DNA of 64,000 bases from assembly GCF_024449095.1 (NCBI RefSeq), contig NZ_CP024628.1:1116001-1180000 (forward strand), given 5' to 3'. The translations under genes were made by a program, and so were the position numbers. Below are positions 26,849 to 36,247 of the stretch, piece by piece. Within the stretch, counting starts at the first letter, position 1, and every line of letters begins with the position of its first letter. The notes under the pieces are model-generated. The model saw only the letters and a list, made by a program, of their open reading frames with translations, was not told the origin of the DNA and searched no databases. Origin of the DNA: Vibrio coralliilyticus. Lineage in GTDB: Bacteria; Pseudomonadota; Gammaproteobacteria; Enterobacterales; Vibrionaceae.

Positions 26849-27464
26849 CTATTGCGCTACCCACTCAATTTCTATTAAAGTCTTGCCGTTAGCGATCAAA
26901 CGGCCAAGAAATACATCACCCAAGTGAACTTCTCCCACCCCTTGTGGTGTCCCCGTCATGATAATGTCACCGTCACAAAGCGTCGTGTAAGTTTTCAGCT
27001 CTTCAAGAATCGTTTGAGGAGGATAGAGCATCTGTGTTACCGCCCCTTTTTGAACACGGACACAATTAATGAATAACTCAAGCTCAAGTGATTCAATCGC
27101 AATACCATTTAATGGAATAAATCGGGCTGAACACCGCAGAACCATCAAATGCTTTAGCACGCTCCCAAGGTAAGCCTTTGTCTTTGAGTTTGGATTGCAA
27201 CCCACGCTTAGTTAAATCTAACCCTAAACCGACCGCACTGTATTGACCATTGCGTACAATAAAGCAGATCTCCCCTTCGTAATGCAGAGTTTCACCATGA
27301 TGAGCCATCAACTGAGAAGAGATAGAGGAGGAAGGTTTATTAAATATCACCATTTCATCAGGAATCGCATTATTCAGCTCTTTGATGTGTTCAAGATAAT
27401 TTCGTCCCACACAGAGGATCTTGGTCGGGTGGATAGTTTTCTCGCCAATTTTAACCGAATGCAT
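26849..27464 (-). pseudogene. Fumarylacetoacetate hydrolase family gene, broken by a one-base frameshift
   Basis: Two overlapping minus-strand frames together make one complete FAH-family protein of about 204 residues. The first half reads KILCVGRNYLEHIKELNN, HYEGEICFIV (acidic metal ligands) and KGLPWERAKAFDGSAVFSP. The second half continues in the next frame with FIPLNGIAIESLELEL, QMLYPPQTILEEL and GDIIMTGTPQGVGEVHLGD. The junction is near 27123; removing one base restores SPFIPL. The total of 616 bases is one more than a multiple of three. Start ATG 27464 has AAGGA six bases upstream. No slippery heptamer is visible, so a mutation or sequencing error is likelier than programmed shifting. 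Confidence 0.85.
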
Positions 27465-27587
27465 GCTTCTTCCTTGATGATTAACGCTGACGGTCATGTT
27501 AATTCAACCGATTGATGAATTGACCAATTGCGTATCGAAACTAAGATCCAATACCCAATATTGATGCACTCAAAGCCTATATAACAG

Positions 27588-27616
27588 AAAAACGCCTACC
27601 CAATACAGGATAGGCG
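27588..27616 (-). terminator. Terminator after the porin gene
   Basis: On the minus strand CGCCTATCC and GGGTAGGCG form a 9-bp stem (one G-T pair) followed by TTTTT, about 40 bases beyond the porin stop. Confidence 0.8.
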
Positions 27617-27655
27617 CTAACACAAGTATGTGTTGAGGCAGTAGATGTTATTATT

Positions 27656-28666
27656 TTATAGGAAGTAACGAGCACCAATGGTCCAATTGTCTTCCTCTTT
27701 CACGTTGATATCATTGCCTAGATCAAACTGATAACCCACAAACCCCATAAACTTAGGTGTGAAGGTATACTCCGCCTGCAATGCAGACTCACTGTACTGC
27801 GTTTTACTGGTTTTATCGTTAATCTCTGCTTCATAGTTAGCACTTAAATTCCAGCCGTTACCGAATGCATAAGCCAATAAAACTTCATATTGATCGCTTT
27901 CAGCCATGGTTCCGCTACTCACTACATCATCGTTCATGTTTTCATTCATTGCATAAACAACGGCCGAGTATAGTCCATCTCCGTATGAGCCTGAGCTAAA
28001 TGCAAACACATGCGAATGCGCATCTACATTTGCAACGTCACCGCCATTGTATGAATAGCCTAGGTTGAAACCATACACGCCCATTGATAGTGCAATTTGT
28101 CCACGAGCATCATACAGCGTGCTAGACGTCGAGTCAGTGTGCTCTCCTTGCCAAGCGAGACCTAAGTTTAAGCTTCCCATGTCACCAAGCTCGATCGCCT
28201 TGCGGTAACTGACCATGTCCTCGCCCCGAGCCGTACCTAGATTGTTGTGATCGTCATATAGGTATTCGTTGGCAAACGCGATAGGTAAATCCGCAACACC
28301 TGCTACGTCATAGTATGGAGACCACTGTGTCCCTACAACAAATCGGCCAAACTGATCATGAGTTGCTCCTATGTAACCCAGACGGGTAGTAAAGGAAGTA
28401 TCACCACCATCCAAGTAATCGAGTGCCCATTCACCTTTTGCATCGACTGTCACACCATTACCCAGATCTTGCGTACCCGAGATGTTGATTCGAGGAGAGA
28501 CATCATGCACTTCAACCTCATCTGCAGAGTCATACTCACCAATACCTACATCAACGTAGCCACCGATAGAGATTGTTGAACCTTCGCTATTGTAAATTTC
28601 TGCCGCGAAAGCGTTAGTACCACATGCTGTTGCCGCAATGACAGCGGCTAATAATTTAATTTTCAT
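27656..28666 (-). CDS. Gram-negative porin (OmpU/OmpC-like general porin)
   Basis: A 336-residue outer-membrane barrel for diffusion of small solutes. The signal peptide MKIKLLAAVIAATACGTNAF is followed by the mature start AEIYNSEGSTISIGGYVDVG. Strand motifs GDMGSLNLGLAWQGEH, FGRFVVGTQWSPYY (loop L3 area) and the C-terminal NWTIGARYFL with terminal aromatic/leucine belong to this family. It is monocistronic with its own terminator. It resembles Vibrio OmpU-type porins, but the specific paralogue is not identified. Confidence 0.88.
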   Translation of the reverse strand: MKIKLLAAVIAATACGTNAFAAEIYNSEGSTISIGGYVDVGIGEYDSADEVEVHDVSPRINISGTQDLGNGVTVDAKGEWALDYLDGGDTSFTTRLGYIGATHDQFGRFVVGTQWSPYYDVAGVADLPIAFANEYLYDDHNNLGTARGEDMVSYRKAIELGDMGSLNLGLAWQGEHTDSTSSTLYDARGQIALSMGVYGFNLGYSYNGGDVANVDAHSHVFAFSSGSYGDGLYSAVVYAMNENMNDDVVSSGTMAESDQYEVLLAYAFGNGWNLSANYEAEINDKTSKTQYSESALQAEYTFTPKFMGFVGYQFDLGNDINVKEEDNWTIGARYFL

Positions 28667-29054
28667 AACTTAACGTCCGTTTAGGGTTGTAACCTCTGTC
28701 CGTGTATGGCCTGAAGGGCCAAAGCATCACGAACATTTAAAACGTAGTACGAAATATTCAAAAATTAAGTGCAATTGATTGCTTATGATGGGGTTTTATT
28801 AGCAAATACTCAAATAATAAAAATATGAACAACTTTTAACCATATGAAAAACCTACCTTTTTTAAGAGGGGCAATAATTTTTCACTTTGAACGATCGACT
28901 TCACATTTTTTAAAATTTAATCGGAACTTTTTTGAAAAAAGTAAAAAGACCTCTATCAATAGAGGCCTTTTTAAGCTAAATCCAGTCAAATTAACAGGAT
29001 AACGACTAGACGAAATGTAACGACAAGAAGCAAGCTTTGTTATCCATTAATAGA
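28667..29054. other. Porin promoter and leader region
   Basis: About 390 AT-rich bases upstream of the porin gene and downstream of yegD. The yegD-side terminator lies at 28943-28972. GGCC-TGAA-GGGCC near 28709 is a small GC-rich hairpin in the likely porin 5' leader. No further gene was found. Confidence 0.5.
28943..28972 (-). terminator. Terminator after yegD
   Basis: AAAAAG-A-CCTCTA pairs with TAGAGG-C-CTTTTT around a TCAA loop with a single A-C mismatch. It has T-runs on both strands and lies about 80 bases beyond the yegD stop. Confidence 0.78.
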
Positions 29055-30407
29055 CTATCTGAAAATGGTATTCGCCCAACGTGCAAGTCCCGCTGTCACA
29101 GAGCCAAAATAGTTGCCACTAACCAAAGGTATCTCGGGTAATACTGATCTTACTGCTCCTGCTAGAATAGGTGAGCGAGCAGAACCTCCTGTCATATAAA
29201 TCACATCGGGTTTTGTACTGCTTTGTTTAATAGCTTCAACCACCAACGCTTTAATTTTTTCGGTCGGATTCAAGATCGCTTGCTCTATTTGTTCGCGCGT
29301 CACAGAAAGAGAAACGACTTCAGAAAGTAGATCTAAATTTGCGTCATACGTTTCAGCATCAGCCAGTGCTATCTTGGTTCGCTCTGCTTCACGAATCACT
29401 GAATAGCCAAGCGTCTCTTGATGCACTTGTACTAGTCGAGCCAGCTTTTCAGGCTCTCGTGCTTCCTTCCACATTTGTCGTAGTAGCTTGAGGTTGTCAT
29501 GCGCGTAAAATTTTCGCTGTGCCTGAACATCATTAATTGCAATGGGGTTCCAAAACTGAGTAGTGGGTATATCCAAACCAGACTGACTAGTAGACCCCAT
29601 CCCAAACGCCTGCATAAAGCATTTAAAGGCAGTGAAAATATCTAGGTCATTGCCGCCTATTCTTTGACCTGAATGCGCAATCAATGACTGGGTACGATCT
29701 TGTTTACCACACCAAGTTGGTCCCATTTGAACAAATGAACAGTCTGTCGTTCCGCCACCAATATCTACAACCAGTACATTTTTGTCGGTTGTTAGACTCG
29801 CTTCGTAATCCAAGCCAGCCGCCAAAGGCTCAAACTGGAACTCAATATCTCTGAAGCCTGCTCGTGAAGCAGCACGACGCAAAATGCCTTCCGCTTGAAC
29901 ATTCGATTCATTACCCCCTCGGCCAAGAAAGTTAATCGGACGCCCAATAACGGTTTGTGAAACCTCTTTTTGTAGTGCGTACTCAGTCTGCGTCTTAATA
30001 TTGGCCATCATGGCACAAACCAAATCCTCAAAGAAAGCCAACTGCATATCGCGTAAGCCAGTGACACCAAGAAAAGATTTTGGTGATTTGACATAATAGA
30101 CATCTTTCGGGTCTTCCAAATAAAGCTCTAATGCTTGCTGTCCAAATCGCACATCATCAAAACGTACCTCCAGTCCTTCTTCACGGTTTAGCTTAATCGC
30201 CCGACGCAAAACACTTTCGCTGATATCACTTCCAGGTGAAATATCCAAGCAGCGAAACAAATACTCCGATACCACTTCTGCCGTTGGTGCGCACAGTGTT
30301 GACGAAATATAGTAGTTATCTCCAACAAGAGGGATTTGTCTGACCTCGTCATTGACTAACTCTGCCACCGAACAGTTCGCCGTTCCGTAATCGAATCCAA
30401 TCGCCAT
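29055..30407 (-). CDS. yegD: Hsp70-family protein YegD
   Basis: A 450-residue member of the actin/Hsp70 ATPase superfamily lacking the DnaK substrate-binding domain, the same length as E. coli YegD. Visible motifs are the phosphate-1 loop IGFDYGTANCSVAEL, FVKSPKSFLG-like YVKSPKSFLGVTGL, FEDLVCAMM, the phosphate-2 loop LVVDIGGGTTDCSFV, and the adenosine motif IYMTGGSARSPIL, ending GSVTAGLARWANTIFR. Its role is poorly defined (a chaperone-like ATPase). It is a single gene divergent from the LysR gene at 30560. Confidence 0.93.
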   Translation of the reverse strand: MAIGFDYGTANCSVAELVNDEVRQIPLVGDNYYISSTLCAPTAEVVSEYLFRCLDISPGSDISESVLRRAIKLNREEGLEVRFDDVRFGQQALELYLEDPKDVYYVKSPKSFLGVTGLRDMQLAFFEDLVCAMMANIKTQTEYALQKEVSQTVIGRPINFLGRGGNESNVQAEGILRRAASRAGFRDIEFQFEPLAAGLDYEASLTTDKNVLVVDIGGGTTDCSFVQMGPTWCGKQDRTQSLIAHSGQRIGGNDLDIFTAFKCFMQAFGMGSTSQSGLDIPTTQFWNPIAINDVQAQRKFYAHDNLKLLRQMWKEAREPEKLARLVQVHQETLGYSVIREAERTKIALADAETYDANLDLLSEVVSLSVTREQIEQAILNPTEKIKALVVEAIKQSSTKPDVIYMTGGSARSPILAGAVRSVLPEIPLVSGNYFGSVTAGLARWANTIFR

Positions 30408-30559
30408 TAATCACCTCTCTATGCTTCTGCCAAAATAGGGCCGCACAGTAAAGCCTACCCGCATAAACAGGTCAACCCGGTTTGGTTAAATCTTTTTAAC
30501 TTGTTCTGTTTGTTTTAAAGTGACGCTAAGTTATTCACGTTCTTAGAGGGAAATTGGCT

Positions 30560-31435
30560 GTGAACCTACGTCAGATAGAAGTGTTTTATGCCGTCATGCA
30601 GACTGGTACGGTTTCAGGCGCAGCGAAGCAGCTTCATGTTTCACAACCCAATGTAACCCGAGTACTGGCGCATACTGAGCAACAACTTGGTTTCACCTTA
30701 TTTGAGCGGATTAAAGGTCGACTAATACCAACTCAAGAAGCACACTTTCTGATTGCAGAAGCCGAAAAAATATATCAGCAGCTCGGACAGTTTCGACGCT
30801 TAACCAGTAAGCTCAAACACGGTCAACATCATCTTCGTATTGGTGCTCCGCCCATCCTAGCATCGGGGTTTCTTTCTCCAATGATCGCCCAAGTGTGTAA
30901 GTATACCGATTATACCTTAGAGGTGTGTACAGCAAACAGAGATGAGCTCATTGAAGGTTTGGTCAAAAATGAATGGGATCTCGCAGTATGTTTTGGAGAA
31001 GAGACAGCGTCCCCCATCGTCCAAAGCACACTATATAATACCGAAATGAAAGCATTACTTCCCACAGGAACATGCGAAAACACTTCGGTCACACTCGCGG
31101 ATTTACTTGAAAGCTCGTTGCCATTAGTCACCCTCGACACAAGAGACCCACTTGGAATTCAACTACATCAAAGTATCCTTGCCACTTTCCCCAGCTTTCA
31201 TTCCACAATCAGTGTGAGAAGCTATAACGTTGCCGCAGAAATGGTAGTACATGGCGCTGCAAACGCCGTTGTCGATCCTTGGACGGCTCAGCATTATCAA
31301 TTCAACCCTCAGGTTCATTGCGCCTCACTTACCCCTGCTATACCAGTGACGGTATCGTTACTCTATTGCCAGCACTCGCCACTGTCAGTGTCTGCCAAAT
31401 GGTTCGCAGAGCAACTTAAGAAAGATACGATTTAA
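30560..31435 (+). CDS. LysR-family regulator of the DgcN-DgcA unit (DgcR-like)
   Basis: A 291-residue regulator with an N-terminal helix-turn-helix (TGTVSGAAKQLHVSQPNVTR) and a periplasmic-binding-like effector domain. GTG 30560 gives the usual family start MNLRQIEVFYAVM and lies nine bases after AGAGGG; TTG 30554 in the same frame is too close to that site. It is directly upstream of dgcN and dgcA on the same strand, and a LysR protein (DgcR) is known to control this D-glutamate pathway in marine bacteria, so this is a likely equivalent. Confidence 0.82.
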   Translation: MNLRQIEVFYAVMQTGTVSGAAKQLHVSQPNVTRVLAHTEQQLGFTLFERIKGRLIPTQEAHFLIAEAEKIYQQLGQFRRLTSKLKHGQHHLRIGAPPILASGFLSPMIAQVCKYTDYTLEVCTANRDELIEGLVKNEWDLAVCFGEETASPIVQSTLYNTEMKALLPTGTCENTSVTLADLLESSLPLVTLDTRDPLGIQLHQSILATFPSFHSTISVRSYNVAAEMVVHGAANAVVDPWTAQHYQFNPQVHCASLTPAIPVTVSLLYCQHSPLSVSAKWFAEQLKKDTI

Positions 31436-31437
31436 AC

Positions 31438-31456
31438 GTATAACTTGATGTTATAC
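31438..31456 (+). promoter_or_regulatory. Palindrome upstream of dgcN, candidate LysR operator
   Basis: GTATAAC-TTGAT-GTTATAC, a perfect 7-bp inverted repeat, starts two bases after the LysR stop and ends about 80 bases before dgcN. It contains a T-N11-A core typical of LysR sites. It could also act as a weak hairpin, but there is no T-run. Confidence 0.5.
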
Positions 31457-31537
31457 CCTACAAACGAATAAGTATTCGGCTCTAAACACTGGTTTTAATA
31501 GAGTGAGAGAATCTCTAACCCGATAACCAGGATGCTT

Positions 31538-32548
31538 ATGTCTATCACTCAACCCTACCTACTCTTCCTAGGCGATGTCACTGACCCTATTGCCGCCAAA
31601 ACTGCACGAGGTATTGCACTCTGGAGACCGGAACAGTGTGTCGGTGAGCTCCGCCTGACAGATGACACTGTCACTCTCAACCTACCTAATCTATCTCTAC
31701 AAGAAGCCAAAAACCAAGGAGCAAAAACTCTGGTAATTGGTACTGCCAACGCTGGTGGTTACATACCCAACAACTGGCTAACTTGCCTAATCCAAGCGGC
31801 AGAACTTGGTTTTGACATTGCCTCAGGCATGCATCAGAAGCTAAAAGAGATCCCACCGCTTGCTGAGTTGGAAAAGCAAGGAATAACTCGCCTTCACGAT
31901 GTCCGTCATTACGATCAAAGCCTTGAAGTGGGCAAAGGCATTCCACGTCAAGGTAAGCGATTATTAACGGTAGGTACTGACTGTTCCGTGGGTAAGATGT
32001 TCACAGCACTCGCATTAGAAAAAGCATTAAAAGACATTGAGGTCTCAGCACAGTTCAAGGCAACTGGACAAACCGGTATCCTCATTGACGGCCAAGGTAT
32101 CTCAATTGACGCTGTTGTTGCGGATTTCATTTCAGGCGCCGTAGAAAAAATCAGTCCGGAATTTGTCGATCATGATTGGGACATCATCGAAGGCCAAGGC
32201 TCCTTGTTCAACCCTTCTTTTGCTGGTGTCAGCCTTGGTTTACTTCACGGTGCACAAGCTGATGCACTTGTGCTGTGCCATGAAATAGGCCGCCCGCACA
32301 TTCGCCATTTACCTCATTGCCAACTACCCAGTATTGAAACCACGATCCAGGCGAACCTAAACGCTGCACGACTGACCAACCCTCAGGCACTGCTTGCGGG
32401 GATCAGCCTCAATACATCAGCAGTAAGTGAAGAAGAAGCAAAAACACTATGTGCAGACTGGCAGGACAGATATCAAGTGCCTGTCACCGATCCGGTACGC
32501 TTTGGTATAGCAACCATTGCCGCCAATATTAAAACTCTGAGAGGGTAA
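31538..32548 (+). CDS. dgcN: D-glutamate N-acetyltransferase DgcN (DUF1611 family)
   Basis: A 336-residue DUF1611-family protein with a P-loop-like core. Motifs visible are GKRLLTVGTDCSVGKMFTAL (nucleotide or CoA binding P-loop), KATGQTGILIDGQGISIDAV, DFISGAVE, DIIEGQGSLFNPSFAGV and LCHEIGRPHIR. Members paired with an enolase-superfamily racemase are DgcN, which acetylates D-glutamate before racemisation so that D-amino acids can be used. ATG 31538 was chosen over 31532 because AGGA lies at proper spacing. dgcA starts one base after its stop. Confidence 0.85.
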   Translation: MSITQPYLLFLGDVTDPIAAKTARGIALWRPEQCVGELRLTDDTVTLNLPNLSLQEAKNQGAKTLVIGTANAGGYIPNNWLTCLIQAAELGFDIASGMHQKLKEIPPLAELEKQGITRLHDVRHYDQSLEVGKGIPRQGKRLLTVGTDCSVGKMFTALALEKALKDIEVSAQFKATGQTGILIDGQGISIDAVVADFISGAVEKISPEFVDHDWDIIEGQGSLFNPSFAGVSLGLLHGAQADALVLCHEIGRPHIRHLPHCQLPSIETTIQANLNAARLTNPQALLAGISLNTSAVSEEEAKTLCADWQDRYQVPVTDPVRFGIATIAANIKTLRG

Positions 32549-32549
32549 C

Positions 32550-33521
32550 ATGGACATTACCGCTTGGAGTGAATCGATCCCTCTCGCAAAACCGTTTGCT
32601 ATTTCACGTGGTGTCAGAACCCACTGTGACATCGTCAGAGTCAAGATTTGCTATCGTTCACATGTCGCATTAGGTGAGTGCACGCCTTACCCAAGGTATG
32701 GCGAAAGTGTTGAATCAGTGTTAGAACAAATTCAACAGGAGATCCCTAGACTCAATACGCTTCCACCTAAAGAAGCAAAAACTAAACTGCAAGGCATGTC
32801 TGCAGGTGCAGCGAGGAATGCGCTCGACTGCGCACTATGGGATTTGATGGCAAAAGAGGACGGATTACACTTTCCATCTCCATACTTTGATATTCGCTCT
32901 AAAATGGAAACAGCGATGACAGTTTCGATCGACACACCAGAGAAGATGGCCCGGCAAGCCAAAGAATACGTCTCTCAGGGCGCGACTCTACTGAAAGTCA
33001 AACTGGATAACAGGCAAATTCTGCCAAGGGTCACAGCCGTCAGGCAAGCCGCCCCCAAAAGTAAAATTATTCTTGATGCCAATGAAGCATGGCAAAATGA
33101 ATCCCTAACGACTCTATTTCAGGCACTCCACACGCTCAACATCACCATGATTGAACAACCCGTGCCTAAAGGCTACGACCATATGCTCAAAGGGATACCT
33201 CACCCTATTCCTTTGTGCGCTGATGAGAGTTGCCACACTAGTGACGATCTTACAAAACTAGAAGGCTGCTATGAGATGATTAACATTAAGCTTGATAAAT
33301 CAGGAGGCCTGACTGAAGCGATAGCTCTGGATCAGCAAGCCAGAGCCAAGGGGTTCCACATCATGGTGGGCTGCATGCTGGGCACTTCTTTAGCAATGAA
33401 AGCCGCTCTGCCTATTGCCACACGTGCGGACATCGTTGACTTAGATGGCCCTGTTTTATTAGGTACTGATATTCTTGATAGCTTGAAATACCAATCTGGC
33501 ACTTTAGGTCTAGACAAATAA
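32550..33521 (+). CDS. dgcA: N-acetyl-D-glutamate racemase DgcA (enolase superfamily)
   Basis: A 323-residue enolase-superfamily enzyme of the dipeptide-epimerase type. The catalytic lysines are in LLKVKLDN and NIKLDKSGG. Metal ligands are in ILDANEAW (Asp), MIEQPV (Glu) and CADES (Asp). It starts one base after the dgcN stop with GAGGG before it. Next to DgcN it should convert N-acetyl-D-glutamate to the L form for deacetylation and catabolism. Without dgcN beside it the alternative call would be L-Ala-D/L-Glu epimerase. Confidence 0.85.
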   Translation: MDITAWSESIPLAKPFAISRGVRTHCDIVRVKICYRSHVALGECTPYPRYGESVESVLEQIQQEIPRLNTLPPKEAKTKLQGMSAGAARNALDCALWDLMAKEDGLHFPSPYFDIRSKMETAMTVSIDTPEKMARQAKEYVSQGATLLKVKLDNRQILPRVTAVRQAAPKSKIILDANEAWQNESLTTLFQALHTLNITMIEQPVPKGYDHMLKGIPHPIPLCADESCHTSDDLTKLEGCYEMINIKLDKSGGLTEAIALDQQARAKGFHIMVGCMLGTSLAMKAALPIATRADIVDLDGPVLLGTDILDSLKYQSGTLGLDK

Positions 33522-33872
33522 ATCAAATAATTTATTTTTTAGAAATTATAAGCTCGCATTAAATATTATTTGTTTTTTGCGAGGTTATTGCCCACTTATT
33601 GATCAATCAATAACCCAAAGTAACTAGGCAAAACTAATATTAAAGTACTAGAAAAACAATTATAAAAATTCATACGATACATTATTCAAATATAACCCTA
33701 AATTGACAAAACATTATTCTCAAGTTTATAAAATCCCTGTCGATAACAGTGAAAAAGTCATTACTTATTTAATAGATATACCTAAAAACTTAGAATCTAA
33801 AAATTCCTTAGTAATATATCTAATACTATAAGGTTAAAATGGCTCTGCTTTGATAGTGGAGGTACTCACTGC
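33522..33872. other. AT-rich intergenic region before the XRE gene
   Basis: About 350 very AT-rich bases separate dgcA from the XRE regulator. No gene or strong terminator was found. The far end has the ribosome site GGAGGT before 33873. Being AT-rich it may be an H-NS-bound promoter, which is inference. Confidence 0.5.
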
Positions 33873-34181
33873 ATGACCAGCCCATTACCTAGAAGGCTAA
33901 GAGACATAAGAAAGAAAAGAGGGATCACTCAAGAAGAGCTGGGACAAAAACTAGGAATGGAGTCAGGAAGCGCTAGCGCTAGAATTAGTCAATACGAAAC
34001 TGGTAAACATGCTCCTGATTACACGACTGTAAAACGCATATCTGCGGTATTAGATATAACCGTCGCTTACTTCTACTGTGATGACGATACACTAGCAAAT
34101 ATCATAATAGAAGCATCCAGCCACAGTGAAACAACAAAGCTTGATATTCTTAAAATACTAGAAGGGATTCAAAAACAATAA
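33873..34181 (+). CDS. XRE-family helix-turn-helix regulator
   Basis: A 102-residue protein with a single HTH_3 domain at residues about 7-62 (RLRDIRKKRGITQEELGQKL; SARISQYETGKHAPDYTTVK) and a short helical tail (TTKLDILKILEGIQKQ). The start follows a clear GGAGGT. The insert GMESGSASARISQYE is the form found in small stand-alone regulators of marine gamma-proteobacteria. The GGDEF gene follows by 34 bases on the same strand, suggesting an operon. Target unknown. Confidence 0.85.
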   Translation: MTSPLPRRLRDIRKKRGITQEELGQKLGMESGSASARISQYETGKHAPDYTTVKRISAVLDITVAYFYCDDDTLANIIIEASSHSETTKLDILKILEGIQKQ

Positions 34182-34215
34182 GTTAGCATCTTTGCGGTTT
34201 TGGATAGACACAACA

Positions 34216-34944
34216 ATGATTTCTGAACTCGACCTCGCCATACAACTGATAAAAATCATAATTCTTCTCTACATTTCCTACCTTTTATTGCGCCATCAAG
34301 TGAGCAATAAAATATTATATGGATGTGTATTAGCTATGGTCTCGATGATCATTGAGCTATACATCAACTATTATCAGTTATCGTGGCCAACGATTACTTT
34401 TGAGCATCAAGATGTCATCTTACTGATTTCATCGATAACGCTGCTTATAGCTCATGCATTGATGCTATCTGGAGTATCTTCGTTATATTTTAAACTCAAA
34501 GAAGAATCTGAGAAAGATCACCTTACTCAACTTCATAATCGAAAGTTCATGCCTAAGATACCGGAAAAAAACTACGATGTGATCTATTTGGATATTGATA
34601 ACTTCAAGACGATTAACGACACATTAGGGCACGATTATGGAGATGCTCTACTGGTACTCTTCGCACGATATTTGTCACACTGTGTTTTGAAGAATGAATA
34701 TTTAGTTCGTTACGGAGGTGATGAGTTTATTGCTTATGTCCGGCCAGGTCGCAGTAGTGATTTTATTGAGCGTTTACTAGATTATGTGGCAAACTCCGAG
34801 ATTGAATTCAGCTATGGCGTTTCCGGCAGCAAGAATGGTGAATTATTTTCGGCAATTACACGAGCAGATAAAAATATGTACCTGATGAAAAGGCGCAGGT
34901 CGTCGTCAAAAGGGCGCCGACCTGCTCAAGCGAATGAATCATGA
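34216..34944 (+). CDS. Small membrane diguanylate cyclase (GGDEF)
   Basis: A protein of about 242 residues with three to four N-terminal helices (LIKIIILLYISYLLLRH; ILYGCVLAMVSMIIELYI; ILLISSITLLIAHALML) and a GGDEF domain. The active-site loop is intact as RYGGDEF (G167-F171), and DYDVIYLDIDNFKTIND-like metal/nucleotide segments are present. No RxxD inhibitory site precedes the loop (KNEYLV instead). It lacks a recognisable sensory domain beyond the helices. The frame opens at TTG 34192, but ATG 34216 is preferred. It follows the XRE gene. Confidence 0.85.
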   Translation: MISELDLAIQLIKIIILLYISYLLLRHQVSNKILYGCVLAMVSMIIELYINYYQLSWPTITFEHQDVILLISSITLLIAHALMLSGVSSLYFKLKEESEKDHLTQLHNRKFMPKIPEKNYDVIYLDIDNFKTINDTLGHDYGDALLVLFARYLSHCVLKNEYLVRYGGDEFIAYVRPGRSSDFIERLLDYVANSEIEFSYGVSGSKNGELFSAITRADKNMYLMKRRRSSSKGRRPAQANES

Positions 34945-35077
34945 ATGCATTTCGCTATCTCCTGAGCGATTTTTGCTGTTAGCAAAGTAATATATCTCAT
35001 TGCCTTACAACACTTTACTTAATGCGCTTTTTAAACTTTTATTAATAGAATACGAGAAAGGATTCTCAAGGTAGCTT

Positions 35078-36247
35078 ATGGTGATACGGATTAGGCATAA
35101 GATAAAATTGGTTTCTACAGCATTGATTTTGCTGTTCACCGTCAGTTGCCTTCCCCAGCAACCCAATATCAAACTTGGTGTTGTTTTACCCCTAACAGGA
35201 AGCTTTTCCATATACGGTCAACAAGCATTAAAAGGCGCCCAACTGGCAGTAGACCAAATCAATGCACAAGGTGGGGTACTCAATCGCCAGCTGGAGCTTG
35301 TTATCCGTGATAATCAAACCGATCCAGCGAAAACCGTGAAATACAGCCGTGAGCTTGTGCAGCAAAATCAAGTATTTGCCTTGTTTGGCCCTGTAAGCAG
35401 TGCAGCCCGTTACGCGATGGCAGAAGTTGCAGAAACTTTTTATACGCCCCTTTTTTATGGGATCGATTACGAAGGCCGTCATTACAGCCGATATTTGATT
35501 TGCTACAGCACAATACCTGAGCACTACATTGAACCCATTGTCCCTTATTTGATAGAGAATATCGGTAAAAACTTCTATATCTTTGGCTATGACTACATTT
35601 GGCCGCACAGGATGGCTAAGAGTATTGTAAAGTCAGTCAGTACACATCAGGGAAACGTCACCGATATTGAATTTACCCCATTTGGTATAAAAGACTTCAC
35701 TCCCGTATTCGAACGTATAAAAGAATCTGGCGCTGAAACATTGATGCTCATCCTGCCAGGGGCTGACGGTTTTACGTTCTTATCACAGATGAAATCTTTT
35801 GACTTTGGCCGCGATGTTCAGGTTGTTGCTTTCGCTGCTGATGAAACCTATCTATCCAATCTCGATAACGATTCACTGGAAGGCATACTGACGGCTCTGC
35901 ACTTTTTCAGTAGCAACGACGATCCCATTCTGCAAAAATTCGTCAATGACTACAAAGCTCATCATGGCACCGAATCTGTTGTGACCTACTCTAGTAAAGC
36001 TCATTATGACCTCATTTACTTGCTACAAGCCGCGATTGAACAAGCTGGGGTTGTTGATAAAGAAGCCGTCATCAATCAGCTACCGGGATTAACCCTATAC
36101 GAAAAAGATCTAGCAATTAAACTCAGAGATGACCATCATTTTGAGCTACCAATGTACTTAGGCCAATTTGCGGCCGGACAGCTTAACGTCATCGAGCGAC
36201 TAGGGATCATTAAACCTGAGGATCAAAGATCTGTAGGCAATGAATAA
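35078..36247 (+). CDS. Periplasmic substrate-binding protein (branched-chain amino acid/amide-urea type), probable sensor partner
   Basis: A 389-residue type I periplasmic binding protein. An N-terminal hydrophobic segment ends TVSC, a weak lipobox, so it may be a lipoprotein. The fold is shown by IKLGVVLPLTGSFSIYGQQA, GAQLAVDQINAQGGVLNRQL, FALFGPVSSAARYAMAEV and PLFYGIDYEGRHYSRYL, close to the amide/urea (FmdD/UrtA) group. No ABC transporter genes are nearby. Instead its last eight bases overlap the start of a membrane GGDEF gene, so it probably reports ligand to that protein. The ligand is unknown. Confidence 0.85.
   Translation: MVIRIRHKIKLVSTALILLFTVSCLPQQPNIKLGVVLPLTGSFSIYGQQALKGAQLAVDQINAQGGVLNRQLELVIRDNQTDPAKTVKYSRELVQQNQVFALFGPVSSAARYAMAEVAETFYTPLFYGIDYEGRHYSRYLICYSTIPEHYIEPIVPYLIENIGKNFYIFGYDYIWPHRMAKSIVKSVSTHQGNVTDIEFTPFGIKDFTPVFERIKESGAETLMLILPGADGFTFLSQMKSFDFGRDVQVVAFAADETYLSNLDNDSLEGILTALHFFSSNDDPILQKFVNDYKAHHGTESVVTYSSKAHYDLIYLLQAAIEQAGVVDKEAVINQLPGLTLYEKDLAIKLRDDHHFELPMYLGQFAAGQLNVIERLGIIKPEDQRSVGNE

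Noticed and set aside
27093..27205. Programmed ribosomal frameshift in the FAH gene
   Set aside because: No slippery heptamer, shift-prone stop or downstream pseudoknot is visible, and this family is not known to use frameshifting. A one-base insertion explains the data.
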